From: ZC4RG29 sp035304385
Lineage (GTDB): Bacteria; Bacteroidota; Bacteroidia; Cytophagales; Cyclobacteriaceae
Assembly (NCBI GenBank): GCA_035304385.1
Contig: DATGQD010000005.1
Coordinates: forward strand, 24,026-88,025
Direction: 5' to 3'
Length of the DNA: 64,000 nt
The position numbers and the translations under genes are program-made. Each line of letters starts with the position of its first letter. Within the stretch, counting starts at the first letter, position 1. Below, piece after piece: positions 26,590-34,501 of this stretch. Below the pieces are notes generated by a model, which saw only the letters and a list, made by a program, of their open reading frames with translations, was not told the origin of the DNA and ran no database searches.

Positions 26590-27834
26590 ATGAGAAAGCT
26601 CAATTTTTTTGCACTGGTGAGCGTATTTTTTGTCACAACCACCCTCGACTGTCGCGAAGCAGCGGCACTTCACCAGGAATCTGTTTCATTTCAACCCGGC
26701 GTTAACTATGTGGTGATTGGCGCATTTGCCGTCCAGCAGAACGCCATCCGGTTTACCTCGCATGCCAAGTCGCTGAGGTATGATGCCCGCTACGAGTTCA
26801 ATGCAAACCGTGGCTTGTACTACGTGTATGTGCTCGACACGCGTGATCGCGAGAAGGCGCTAAGCGAAGCCCGCCGGCTTCGTGTGGAAAGCGAATTCAT
26901 TGACGCATGGGTTTATGGAGGTGCATTAAATGATGATGCGCCCGGCGTAGACATTAACCCCGTTACCGAAGGCCAACTGGGCGCCGTCAATCATGACGAC
27001 ACCGCCCCGGCACTTGCCGATGCGTCAGGCGCGGAGGTCACGGCCTCTGCGACACCTGCTGCGACGCAGACTACCGCAACCGCTGCACCGGCCGCGCCGG
27101 GACGGGCTTCGCGTGAAGTAGAAGATGCTGCACTCGGCAAGCGCTTTATCTTTGAATTGTTTAGAGCCAATGACCAGAAGGTCGTCGAAGGCGACGTACA
27201 GGTTGTCGATACGGACCGCTCCAGAAGGATCGCTACGTACAAAGGCAACGAGCCGGTGCGGGTCGCATCACCGGCGAGCAAGACAGGCAACATCACGCTC
27301 ATCTCGGAAGTGTTTGGATACCGGAAGGTTCAACACGAGCTTAATTATAACGATCCGCAGGGTCCCACTGTCCGCGAGGATGCAGAAGGCAATGTCATTG
27401 TGCCGTTTGAACTCATGCGTCTGCAGCGTGGAGACATTGCGGTAATGTACAATGTGTATTTCTTTAAAGACGCCGGCGTAATGCGCCCCGAGTCGCGCTA
27501 TGAAGTGAACAGCCTGCTCGAGATGCTCCGCGAAAATCCGAACTACAAAATCCGGCTTCATGGACATACCAACGGCAGCGCGCCCGGAAAGATCATTTCG
27601 CTCGGCGAGGAGAAGAACTACTTCTCCCTGACGGGAACAAAGGAAGGCTTCGGTTCAGCAAAGAAACTGTCTGAGCAACGTGCCGAGGTCATCCGTGAAT
27701 TCCTTCTGGAACAGGGCATCGAAGCCTCTCGCATGCAAGTCAAAGCCTGGGGCGGCAAGCGTCCGATCCATGAAAAGAACAGCCCCCGCGCGGAGGAGAA
27801 TGTGCGGGTGGAAGTGGAGATACTGGAGGATTAA
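26590..27834 (+). CDS. OmpA family outer-membrane protein with SPOR-like N-terminus
   Basis: 414 residues with a signal peptide. Residues about 40-115 (NYVVIGAFAVQQNAIRF ... NRGLYYVYV) resemble a SPOR-type peptidoglycan-binding fold. An Ala/Thr/Pro-rich linker (about 140-172) follows. The C-terminal OmpA domain (from about 280) has the peptidoglycan-binding pattern VYFFKDAGVMRPESRYEVNS, LHGHTNG and LSEQRAEVIREFLLEQGI with a final ENVRVEVEI. It probably links the outer membrane to the cell wall, and such proteins in Cytophagales are often associated with gliding or envelope integrity; that extension is inference. A short-period repeat begins at its stop codon. Confidence 0.88.
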   Translation: MRKLNFFALVSVFFVTTTLDCREAAALHQESVSFQPGVNYVVIGAFAVQQNAIRFTSHAKSLRYDARYEFNANRGLYYVYVLDTRDREKALSEARRLRVESEFIDAWVYGGALNDDAPGVDINPVTEGQLGAVNHDDTAPALADASGAEVTASATPAATQTTATAAPAAPGRASREVEDAALGKRFIFELFRANDQKVVEGDVQVVDTDRSRRIATYKGNEPVRVASPASKTGNITLISEVFGYRKVQHELNYNDPQGPTVREDAEGNVIVPFELMRLQRGDIAVMYNVYFFKDAGVMRPESRYEVNSLLEMLRENPNYKIRLHGHTNGSAPGKIISLGEEKNYFSLTGTKEGFGSAKKLSEQRAEVIREFLLEQGIEASRMQVKAWGGKRPIHEKNSPRAEENVRVEVEILED

Positions 27835-27912
27835 TGAGTGAATGAGTGAATGAGTGAATGAGTGAATGAGTGAATGAGTGAGTGGGTGAATGAGTGAATA
27901 AGTGAATGAATG
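27833..27912. repeat. Octamer tandem repeat (AATGAGTG), about ten units
   Basis: From the TAA stop of the OmpA-like gene the sequence runs as AATGAGTG about ten times, with a few changes (GTGGGTGA, AATAAGTG, AATGAATG) toward the right end. It fills the whole space between two convergent stop codons. The pattern would be prone to slippage. A related CATTCACTCATT, the reverse complement of two units, lies at 52173-52184. Confidence 0.92.
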
Positions 27913-27913
27913 G

Positions 27914-29302
27914 CTACTTCCCGCTCTCCACTGATCCGGCTACTGCTCTAAGGATATCATGTTGTGTAATGATGTGCACCTTTTCCTGTTCGTCGCGGAC
28001 GAGAACGGCCTTGTTGTCTTTGTTCACGAGTGACGACAGCACGTCGAGGGTGCTGTCGGGGGCGACGAACATCATCGGTTTGTCCATCACCTCTTTGACC
28101 CGCTTATTTTGCAGCTTGGGGTCGTTAATAATTTTCTCGAGTAATCCGGAGGAACTGATACTTCCTACGAAGGCGCCATTTTCCGTCACCGGGATCTGGT
28201 CAATGCCTTCGCGGTTGAGGATCAGAATGGCTTCGCTTACCACGGCATCGCCGGAAACGGTAAACAGGTCGTCTCTGTCGCGGCGCGCGGCAATAATGTC
28301 GCGCGCGGTGCCAAAGCTTCTTGATTCCAGGAAGCCGTGGTCCTTCATCCACTGATCGTTGTATACCTTGGCAAGGTAGCGTGTGCCGTGGTCGGGCAGC
28401 AGGATTACCATCAGGTCGTCTTCTTTCAGGTGCTCACGTGCGTATTCCAGTGCGCCGTGTACGGCGGAACCGCTGGACCACCCGATGAACAACCCTTCCT
28501 CCCGGGCAAGCTTCCGTGCCATGATGGCCCCGTCTTTGTCGGTTACCTTGATAAACAGATCGATGATATCGAAATCGACATTCTTCGGGAGTATGTCTTC
28601 ACCAAACCCTTCGGTGAGGTAGGGATAGATTTCGTTTTCGTCAAATATTCCAGTCTCCTTGTACTTCTTAAATACTGACCCGTAGGTGTCGATGCCGACC
28701 GAAACGATATTCGGATTCTGCTGCTTGAGGAACCGGGCGGTACCGCACATAGATCCACCTGTGCCTACGGTTGCGACGTAGTGCGTAATCTTATGCCCCG
28801 TCTGCTCCCATATTTCCGGTCCGGTCGTTTCAAAATGCGCCTGTGCATTGGATGGATTATCGTACTGGTTAGGATAAAATGAATTGGGGATCTCCTTATT
28901 GAGCTTTCGTGCTACAGAGTAATATGATCGCGGATCTTCCGGATCGACGTTGGTCGGACATACGATTACCTCCGCACCGACGGCGCGCAGGATATTGATT
29001 TTTTCCTGCGACTGTTTGTCGGCCATGGTAAATATGCACTTATAGCCTTTGGAGGCGGCAGCCAGCGCAAGGCCCATACCGGTGTTTCCGGACGTGCCCT
29101 CGATGATCGTACCTCCGGGCTTCAGGATGCCCGCTTTCTCGGCGTCTTCAATCATCTTTAGCGCCATCCTGTCCTTGGTGGAATTACCGGGATTAAAATA
29201 TTCCACCTTAACCGCGATAGTGCCTTTAATGCCCCGGTTTACCTTATTCAGCCGTACGATCGGCGTATTTCCGATCGTTTCAATAATCGTATTGTAAATC
29301 AT
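27914..29302 (-). CDS. Cystathionine beta-synthase-like PLP enzyme with CBS domain pair
   Basis: 462 residues from the ATG at 29302 (frame open to 29326, but MIYNTIIETIGNTPIVRLN is the family start). Fold type II PLP enzyme with the lysine in FNPGNSTKDRMALKMIEDA and the phosphate-binding loop EGTSGNTGMGLA. The final 120 residues hold two CBS motifs, as in eukaryotic-type CBS, which bind adenosyl ligands. It joins serine (or O-acetylserine) with homocysteine or sulfide. No partner such as cystathionine gamma-lyase is nearby, so cysteine synthase activity cannot be excluded. It lies 81 bp downstream of pyrB in the same direction, with a GGCGG/CCGCC hairpin between. Confidence 0.9.
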   Translation of the reverse strand: MIYNTIIETIGNTPIVRLNKVNRGIKGTIAVKVEYFNPGNSTKDRMALKMIEDAEKAGILKPGGTIIEGTSGNTGMGLALAAASKGYKCIFTMADKQSQEKINILRAVGAEVIVCPTNVDPEDPRSYYSVARKLNKEIPNSFYPNQYDNPSNAQAHFETTGPEIWEQTGHKITHYVATVGTGGSMCGTARFLKQQNPNIVSVGIDTYGSVFKKYKETGIFDENEIYPYLTEGFGEDILPKNVDFDIIDLFIKVTDKDGAIMARKLAREEGLFIGWSSGSAVHGALEYAREHLKEDDLMVILLPDHGTRYLAKVYNDQWMKDHGFLESRSFGTARDIIAARRDRDDLFTVSGDAVVSEAILILNREGIDQIPVTENGAFVGSISSSGLLEKIINDPKLQNKRVKEVMDKPMMFVAPDSTLDVLSSLVNKDNKAVLVRDEQEKVHIITQHDILRAVAGSVESGK

Positions 29303-29383
29303 ATCAAGCTCATTCCGTGGGAACAAGTTACTACTTATGTGCTTATCGTTAACGCATTATGTATAGGCGGTGTTCCGCCGCTA

Positions 29384-30310
29384 TCAGCCTGCTGCCCCTG
29401 CTAAAAGGTAGAGTACAGCCATACGCACTGCTACGCCGTTCTCAACCTGATCCAGAATGATAGAATGCTGGGAGTCGGCTACATCGCTGCTTAATTCCAC
29501 CCCCCGGTTGATCGGACCCGGGTGCATGATCACAATTTGTCGCTGCAAACTGTCGAGGAGCCGCTTGTTAATTCCATAGTAGAGGGAGTATTCGCGCAAG
29601 CTGGGGAAGTACCGGATTTGTTGGCGCTCGAGCTGGATGCGGAGTACGTTGGCCACATCGCACCATTGCAGCGCCTTGTGTACGTCCAGCTCAACCTTCA
29701 CGTCGAGTTGGCCGATGTATTTGGGAAGCAGCGTCGGAGGGCCACATACCATTACCTCCGCACCGAGCTTTTTGAGCGCAAAGATGTTAGACAGCGCAAC
29801 CCGGGAGTGCAGTATATCGCCTATTATGGCCACCTTTTTTCCGCCCACGGTACCCAGCTTTTCGCGGATGGAGAATGTGTCAAGCAGCGCCTGCGTGGGA
29901 TGCTCGTGGGTGCCGTCTCCTGCGTTGACAATGTTGGCCGATATGTGGCGCGAAAGGAAGTGAGAAGCGCCGGGGCTGGCATGCCGCATCACCACCATGT
30001 CGACCTTCATTGCCAGAATGTTGTTGACCGTATCGAGCAACGTTTCACCCTTCTTTACCGAGGACGTGGATGCCGAGAAATTGACTACGTCTGCGGATAA
30101 TCGTTTCTCAGCAAGCTCGAAAGACAGGCGTGTCCGGGTGGAGTTTTCAAAGAAGATGTTGGCAATGGTGATGTCGCGCAGGGACGGGACTTTCTTTATG
30201 GGGCGGTTGATGACTTCCTTGAAATTTTCGGCGGTTTCGAAAATAAGATTGATGTCCTTCTCTGTGATGTCCTTTATGCCAAGGAGGTGCTTCTGACTTA
30301 GTTGGGACAT
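29384..30310 (-). CDS. pyrB: Aspartate carbamoyltransferase catalytic chain
   Basis: 308 residues. Carbamoyl phosphate binding motif FFENSTRTRLSFELAEKRL, aspartate-loop segment VVMRHASPGASHFLS, and HPTQALLDTFSIREKLG are all present, as is MHPGPINRGVEL near the end. It makes N-carbamoyl-aspartate in pyrimidine synthesis. No pyrI regulatory chain is adjacent, which fits the pyrR-pyrB type. It starts 4 bp after pyrR stops. Confidence 0.95.
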   Translation of the reverse strand: MSQLSQKHLLGIKDITEKDINLIFETAENFKEVINRPIKKVPSLRDITIANIFFENSTRTRLSFELAEKRLSADVVNFSASTSSVKKGETLLDTVNNILAMKVDMVVMRHASPGASHFLSRHISANIVNAGDGTHEHPTQALLDTFSIREKLGTVGGKKVAIIGDILHSRVALSNIFALKKLGAEVMVCGPPTLLPKYIGQLDVKVELDVHKALQWCDVANVLRIQLERQQIRYFPSLREYSLYYGINKRLLDSLQRQIVIMHPGPINRGVELSSDVADSQHSIILDQVENGVAVRMAVLYLLAGAAG

Positions 30311-30314
30311 AATT

Positions 30315-30863
30315 TCAATCCTTATTGATCAACCAGATCCTATTGTGTTCGTGGCCCTGCGCTTCGAGTTCCACGAGCACGCGCTCCGAGGGAAGTGTGT
30401 TAACCGCCTTCCCGATATAGTCGGCCGCGACGGGCAGGTCGCGGCTGTATTTTCTATCTATCAATACCAGAAGTTCCACCTTCGCGGGTCGGCCAAATGT
30501 GATCATGGCGTCAAGCGCGGCCCGCACCGTACGGCCGGTGTAAAGCACGTCATCTACCAGCACGACCTTTTTCCCTTCGATCATAAAAGGAATCCGCGTT
30601 TCGCTCGGTTTCGCCGGCGTATCCCGCCGACGGAAATCATCGCGATGAAAGGTGACGTCCAGATAGCCCAGAAGGATGCTCTTTTTGGTGTCTTTTTCCA
30701 GTTTTTGGTGGATTTGCTCGGCCAGGTAAATGCCCCTGGGCTGAAGGCCGAGGATCACGGTATCCGAAAAATCGGCGTGATTTTCAATTAATTGCTGACA
30801 AAGGCGGCTGATCGTGAGGTCGAGAAGATCCGAATCGAAGATGAGTTTCTTTCGCTTTGTCAC
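30315..30863 (-). CDS. pyrR: PyrR-type bifunctional regulator / uracil phosphoribosyltransferase
   Basis: 182 residues. The PRPP-binding motif is VVLVDDVLYTGRTVRAALDA, preceded by VTFHRDDF and LGILQPRGIYLA-like sequences typical of PyrR. In Firmicutes PyrR binds pyr leader RNA; in Bacteroidota the RNA role is less established, and I see no clear anti-antiterminator upstream. The gene is directly coupled to pyrB. The 44 bp upstream follow the stop of a secreted protein gene, so transcription probably comes from further upstream. Confidence 0.9.
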   Translation of the reverse strand: MTKRKKLIFDSDLLDLTISRLCQQLIENHADFSDTVILGLQPRGIYLAEQIHQKLEKDTKKSILLGYLDVTFHRDDFRRRDTPAKPSETRIPFMIEGKKVVLVDDVLYTGRTVRAALDAMITFGRPAKVELLVLIDRKYSRDLPVAADYIGKAVNTLPSERVLVELEAQGHEHNRIWLINKD

Positions 30864-30907
30864 GGCCGCAAATATAGAGAAAAACGGCGAATGAGACCCG
30901 GCCCGGC

Positions 30908-32452
30908 TTACAGGTTGATCTTGTTTACGAAAAACACCCGGCGTTTTTCTGTCGACCCGCCGGCCGTTTCGCTTTCAATCTCATGGATGCCATACGCATA
31001 GAAATTGGCTTCGTACCAATAGTTAAGCTGGCTTGTATTCCGCCGGGCTTTAACCACCACGTCATTTTCGTGAAGCGTGCGGATCGGATCTATGGTCTTT
31101 CCTTCCAGCACCTCGTTGTCGCGGATGATCTTCGTCCGGATCTGGTTATCATACAGATATAGTAGTACGATCTTGTCTTCCTGGACCTCGAAGCGTACAA
31201 ACTGTTCCAGGCTGTAGGTCTTTACGTCGCTGATTTCGAAACTATTGTCCCACAACAGGTTGCCGTCACGGTCGAAGCCAATGATGACGGCGTGTGTGTA
31301 GCGATAGCCATCGAACATCTGATCGCCCCTAAACATGGGGTAGCCGCTGTACACCCGCGGATAGAAAAAGCCCTGGTAGCCGCTGCTCACAGAGGTGTAT
31401 TGTGGGTAAAAGGCTTCTCCCAGCACGATAAACTGGTCGTTGTGTTCTATGACTTCGTGAATCAGGAACCGATAATTGAAACGAACTTTCTTTCCCCGTA
31501 TCTTCCTTCGCTCGATGCGTTGTTTGATCCGGTTGCTTCTCCTGGCCTTCATATAGTTGAAGAAATTTTCAAGGTCTCCGAAGTTGTAGTACTTCGTGGT
31601 TTGCAAACCCGAGGGATCTATGCTGCTGATGAACAACCCCCTCGAAAACTCGCTGTTGCGGTAACCGTAAACACCCGACAAGATGTGCACGTTGCCTGCA
31701 GAGCGCGTCGTCCTCCCAAAGATCAACCCCGTGTTTTCCGCCGGTTCCAACGCATAGTTATTGACAATGCTGCCGTCCGGCTGGTAGGTTTTGATCCAGA
31801 TGGTGCGCTGTCGGAGGTAATTGCGGCCGCCGATCAGCACCTGGAAGCTATCGTCTTCAAACACCTTGATTTGCGTGAGTTCGCCATCTTCGTTCAGAAG
31901 GCCCGGTAAAATGGAAGACTGGTGCGTTTGCAGGTCGTGAAAAAGAACGAGCGGTACGCGGTTGAAATAGCCGCCGATAAGAACACCGCGACCCGTAATC
32001 TGGCACTCGGTTGCACTGAACCGCAGAAAACTGTTGATCTCGTACTGCCTGTACTGGCCACTGTCCTGTTCCAACTCAAAGAGCAGGAACGACTTTGCCG
32101 TGAAGGCGTGGAAAAGGAAGTACACGTTCGTGCCGTGGGTAACGGCGGCAATGAAGGCCATGTTGCCCTCTATCGGAATGCTTCCGCGCCATTGCTCCTG
32201 GAAGGAAGTATCAAGGCGGATGATCTCCAGGAAGTATTCTTGCTGGCTGCGGACAAATCGGTGAAGGATCAATCCCCGCGATGCCGCTGGCGTGACCCGG
32301 AAACCGGGTTCATTGTTGTCTAGTTTGAGCTCAAAACGTTTGGGCTGCTCTATCTGGGCCGCGGCGGGCACGACGAGACAGAAGCAAAGGATCAGGCGGG
32401 CTGCGACATCAGTTGACCTCCACCTTGTTGATATAAAAAACATCGCGCACAC
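30908..32452 (-). CDS. Secreted protein of unknown function, paralogue of the upstream gene
   Basis: 514 residues (start at 32452 or ATG 32443; both overlap the end of the upstream gene). A signal peptide ends near LVVPAAAQ. The sequence is beta-strand-rich with many aromatic residues, and in layout it follows the adjacent protein throughout: N-terminal QIEQPKRFELKL, a GGYFNRVPLVLFHD segment, a basic helix SNRIKQRIERRKIRGKK and a closing KRRVFFVNKINL. A WD/beta-propeller-like fold is possible but not shown. An SD-like GGAGGT sits close to an out-of-frame ATG, so the start is uncertain. No family is recognised. Confidence 0.78.
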   Translation of the reverse strand: MCAMFFISTRWRSTDVAARLILCFCLVVPAAAQIEQPKRFELKLDNNEPGFRVTPAASRGLILHRFVRSQQEYFLEIIRLDTSFQEQWRGSIPIEGNMAFIAAVTHGTNVYFLFHAFTAKSFLLFELEQDSGQYRQYEINSFLRFSATECQITGRGVLIGGYFNRVPLVLFHDLQTHQSSILPGLLNEDGELTQIKVFEDDSFQVLIGGRNYLRQRTIWIKTYQPDGSIVNNYALEPAENTGLIFGRTTRSAGNVHILSGVYGYRNSEFSRGLFISSIDPSGLQTTKYYNFGDLENFFNYMKARRSNRIKQRIERRKIRGKKVRFNYRFLIHEVIEHNDQFIVLGEAFYPQYTSVSSGYQGFFYPRVYSGYPMFRGDQMFDGYRYTHAVIIGFDRDGNLLWDNSFEISDVKTYSLEQFVRFEVQEDKIVLLYLYDNQIRTKIIRDNEVLEGKTIDPIRTLHENDVVVKARRNTSQLNYWYEANFYAYGIHEIESETAGGSTEKRRVFFVNKINL

Positions 32453-33998
32453 GTTCTTTCAGCGTAGTGTTGCGAATAGTATGGTAACCCCACACAAAGA
32501 AGTTATTGCCGTACCAGTATTGAATCCCTCCTTCTTCTTCCTTTTCCGAACGGATTTCGTCGTCGGGATTGGGTAGAAGCAACTTCTGGGTTACGGTTTC
32601 ATCATCTTCACCGTTTTCCGGAAGTATCCAACGCGCCACGATCTCCGACTTATCCTTCTGAACGAAGATCAGATGACCGTTCACGTAGTGGAAATCGGCG
32701 ACCTGTTCCATCGAACCCTTTTTTACATCGTCGAGCTGGAGGCTTTGGTCCCACTGTACCGTACCGTCGGGCGCAAAGGAAATGACCATCGATTGATACG
32801 TTTTGATTTCATCATTCCGTGAACGGTGTCCATAGCTATACGGGCGGGAATACAATCTTCCATAACCCGGATAGTACCAACCATAGGGCGAGTAGTAGGG
32901 GTTGTAGTAGTATGGGCTATAAGGTCTTGAGAAGTCGGAAAACCCCGACGAGGGCGAATATGCCTCCGCGAAGAGCAGGAATCCTTCCTCGTATTCCCGG
33001 ATGCGGTACGGCATAACATAGTTGATGAAATTCGGTATGCCCCCGTTGCTAACCACTTGTTCCGTGTTCTCTTTAATACGACGCGCACGCTTCTCTTTCA
33101 TGTAGTCGAGATAGTGGTTGAGTTCACCGAGCGCCGTGAACTTAATTTTCTGATCGCGGAAGGGGTCGATGGGCAAGGCAAAGAAGCCATTGGCTTGTTT
33201 GGAATTGCCTTCACCCCAGGTGCCGAGCAGAATGAGATCTTCACGAACGAGCATGCTGGTGAGCCCGGATTGCAATGTACGCCTGTCGTCAATCGTTACC
33301 ACATCCTCCAGGAGCCGGTTGCCATGCTCATCGTAGGTTTGAAACACAACCTTACGTTCATCGCGTTGCGACCGCTCGATAAGTACCACGTTGAAAGTCC
33401 TGTTTACATTGACACGCAAGTCCACCAGCTCCGTATCTTTTTGAAAGAACCCGGGAATGATCTTCATGCTTTGGGCGCGGAGGTCATACATCAACACACT
33501 TGGCTCTTTGTTCACGTACCCGCCAAGGATAGCGCTGTTGCCCACCCGAGTGAAATGGGTGAAGTTCATCGCAACCTCCGGTTTGATCACGTGTCGGGGA
33601 TGCTCGTCGCCGGAAAGATTCATCTCCACCAGCTCGATGTTGTTCTTTTCTGTATCGCCTTGACGATATAAGAGGAGGACCTGACCGGGACTCGTTTCGT
33701 AGCCGATGAGCCGGTTTCGGGTTTCCATGGGCAGGGTTATGGTCTTTTGTTCTTTAAGGTCGGCGTCGAGGTGGATAGCTTCCCAGATCCTTTTTCCTCC
33801 TTCAAACCTTTCGCGGTCGCGAATCAGCAAAATGCCCTCTTCGTCGAGGGAAATGATCGAAAACACGCCGTCGGAGTATTTGAATTCCTGCTCGTAGCGC
33901 TGCGTCTGTTGCAACTGTGCGAATGCCGTTGACGGCATCAGTACGGATGCAACCAGGCATACCACCACGAGAACAACCAGGCCGGGGAAGCGGACCAT
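32409..33998 (-). CDS. Secreted protein of unknown function with a Tyr/Pro-rich loop
   Basis: 529 residues, with a signal peptide MVRFPGLVVLVVVCLVASVL ending near AFAQ. It shares architecture with the next gene product (GGYVNKEPSVLMYD, RARRIKENTEQV, closing RDVFYINKVEVN). About two-thirds through it has an insertion extremely rich in Tyr, Pro and Gly (PYSPYYYNPYYSPYGWYYPG), a low-complexity surface loop; the paralogue has a shorter version. The gene overlaps its paralogue by 44 bp and follows the EVE gene after 3 bp, so tandem duplication and co-transcription are evident. Function unknown. Confidence 0.8.
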   Translation of the reverse strand: MVRFPGLVVLVVVCLVASVLMPSTAFAQLQQTQRYEQEFKYSDGVFSIISLDEEGILLIRDRERFEGGKRIWEAIHLDADLKEQKTITLPMETRNRLIGYETSPGQVLLLYRQGDTEKNNIELVEMNLSGDEHPRHVIKPEVAMNFTHFTRVGNSAILGGYVNKEPSVLMYDLRAQSMKIIPGFFQKDTELVDLRVNVNRTFNVVLIERSQRDERKVVFQTYDEHGNRLLEDVVTIDDRRTLQSGLTSMLVREDLILLGTWGEGNSKQANGFFALPIDPFRDQKIKFTALGELNHYLDYMKEKRARRIKENTEQVVSNGGIPNFINYVMPYRIREYEEGFLLFAEAYSPSSGFSDFSRPYSPYYYNPYYSPYGWYYPGYGRLYSRPYSYGHRSRNDEIKTYQSMVISFAPDGTVQWDQSLQLDDVKKGSMEQVADFHYVNGHLIFVQKDKSEIVARWILPENGEDDETVTQKLLLPNPDDEIRSEKEEEGGIQYWYGNNFFVWGYHTIRNTTLKERVRDVFYINKVEVN

Positions 33999-34001
33999 AA
34001 G

Positions 34002-34406
34002 CTATTTTGTTTCGCTGAGTTTGAGAATCATTTCAAATTCCTGCGGCGACACCGGCTGTACCGACAGCCGCGCGGCGCGCACAAGCACCATATCCTTGAA
34101 TTTTTTGTCTGCTTTGACTTCGGCAAGTGTCACGGGCCTTTTCAGGGCCTTTTTCGGGGCCACCATCACGGCTGCCCACGCTTTGTCTTTTGGGTCGGGA
34201 AAATGTTCGCGTGTGACGGTGGCGATCCCCACAATAGCCTTTTCATCGCCGGTATGATAGAAGAACGCCTGGTCGCCCTTTTTCATTGCCTTGAGGTGGC
34301 TGCGGGCCTGGAAATTCCGGATTCCATCCCAAACCGTTTCGCCTTCCTTTTTTAAATCCTCCCAGGAGTAGGTGCCAGGCTCAGTTTTTATAAGCCAATA
34401 GTTCAT
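34002..34406 (-). CDS. EVE domain protein
   Basis: 134 residues covering one EVE/PUA-like domain: MNYWLIKTEPGTYSWEDL at the start, VWDGIRNFQARSHLKAM, GDQAFFYHTGDEKAIVGIA and VTLAEVKADKKF are diagnostic. EVE domains bind modified bases in DNA or RNA. The family is widespread as a stand-alone thymocyte nuclear protein 1 homologue. It sits 3 bp upstream of the secreted paralogues and 95 bp downstream of the amidophosphoribosyltransferase gene; no functional link is evident. Confidence 0.92.
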   Translation of the reverse strand: MNYWLIKTEPGTYSWEDLKKEGETVWDGIRNFQARSHLKAMKKGDQAFFYHTGDEKAIVGIATVTREHFPDPKDKAWAAVMVAPKKALKRPVTLAEVKADKKFKDMVLVRAARLSVQPVSPQEFEMILKLSETK

Positions 34407-34501
34407 CTGTCGTTCTTTTTAGGAATGACTAAAAATAGCAAATCCCCGTTGTTTTTTCTCAGGAATAAGAGAATACAGGGCGAGTGTGAGGATGAGGAAT
34501 G

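Noticed and set aside
30863..30908. PyrR-binding RNA leader upstream of pyrR
   Set aside because: Only 44 bp separate pyrR from the previous gene and no anti-antiterminator sequence is visible.
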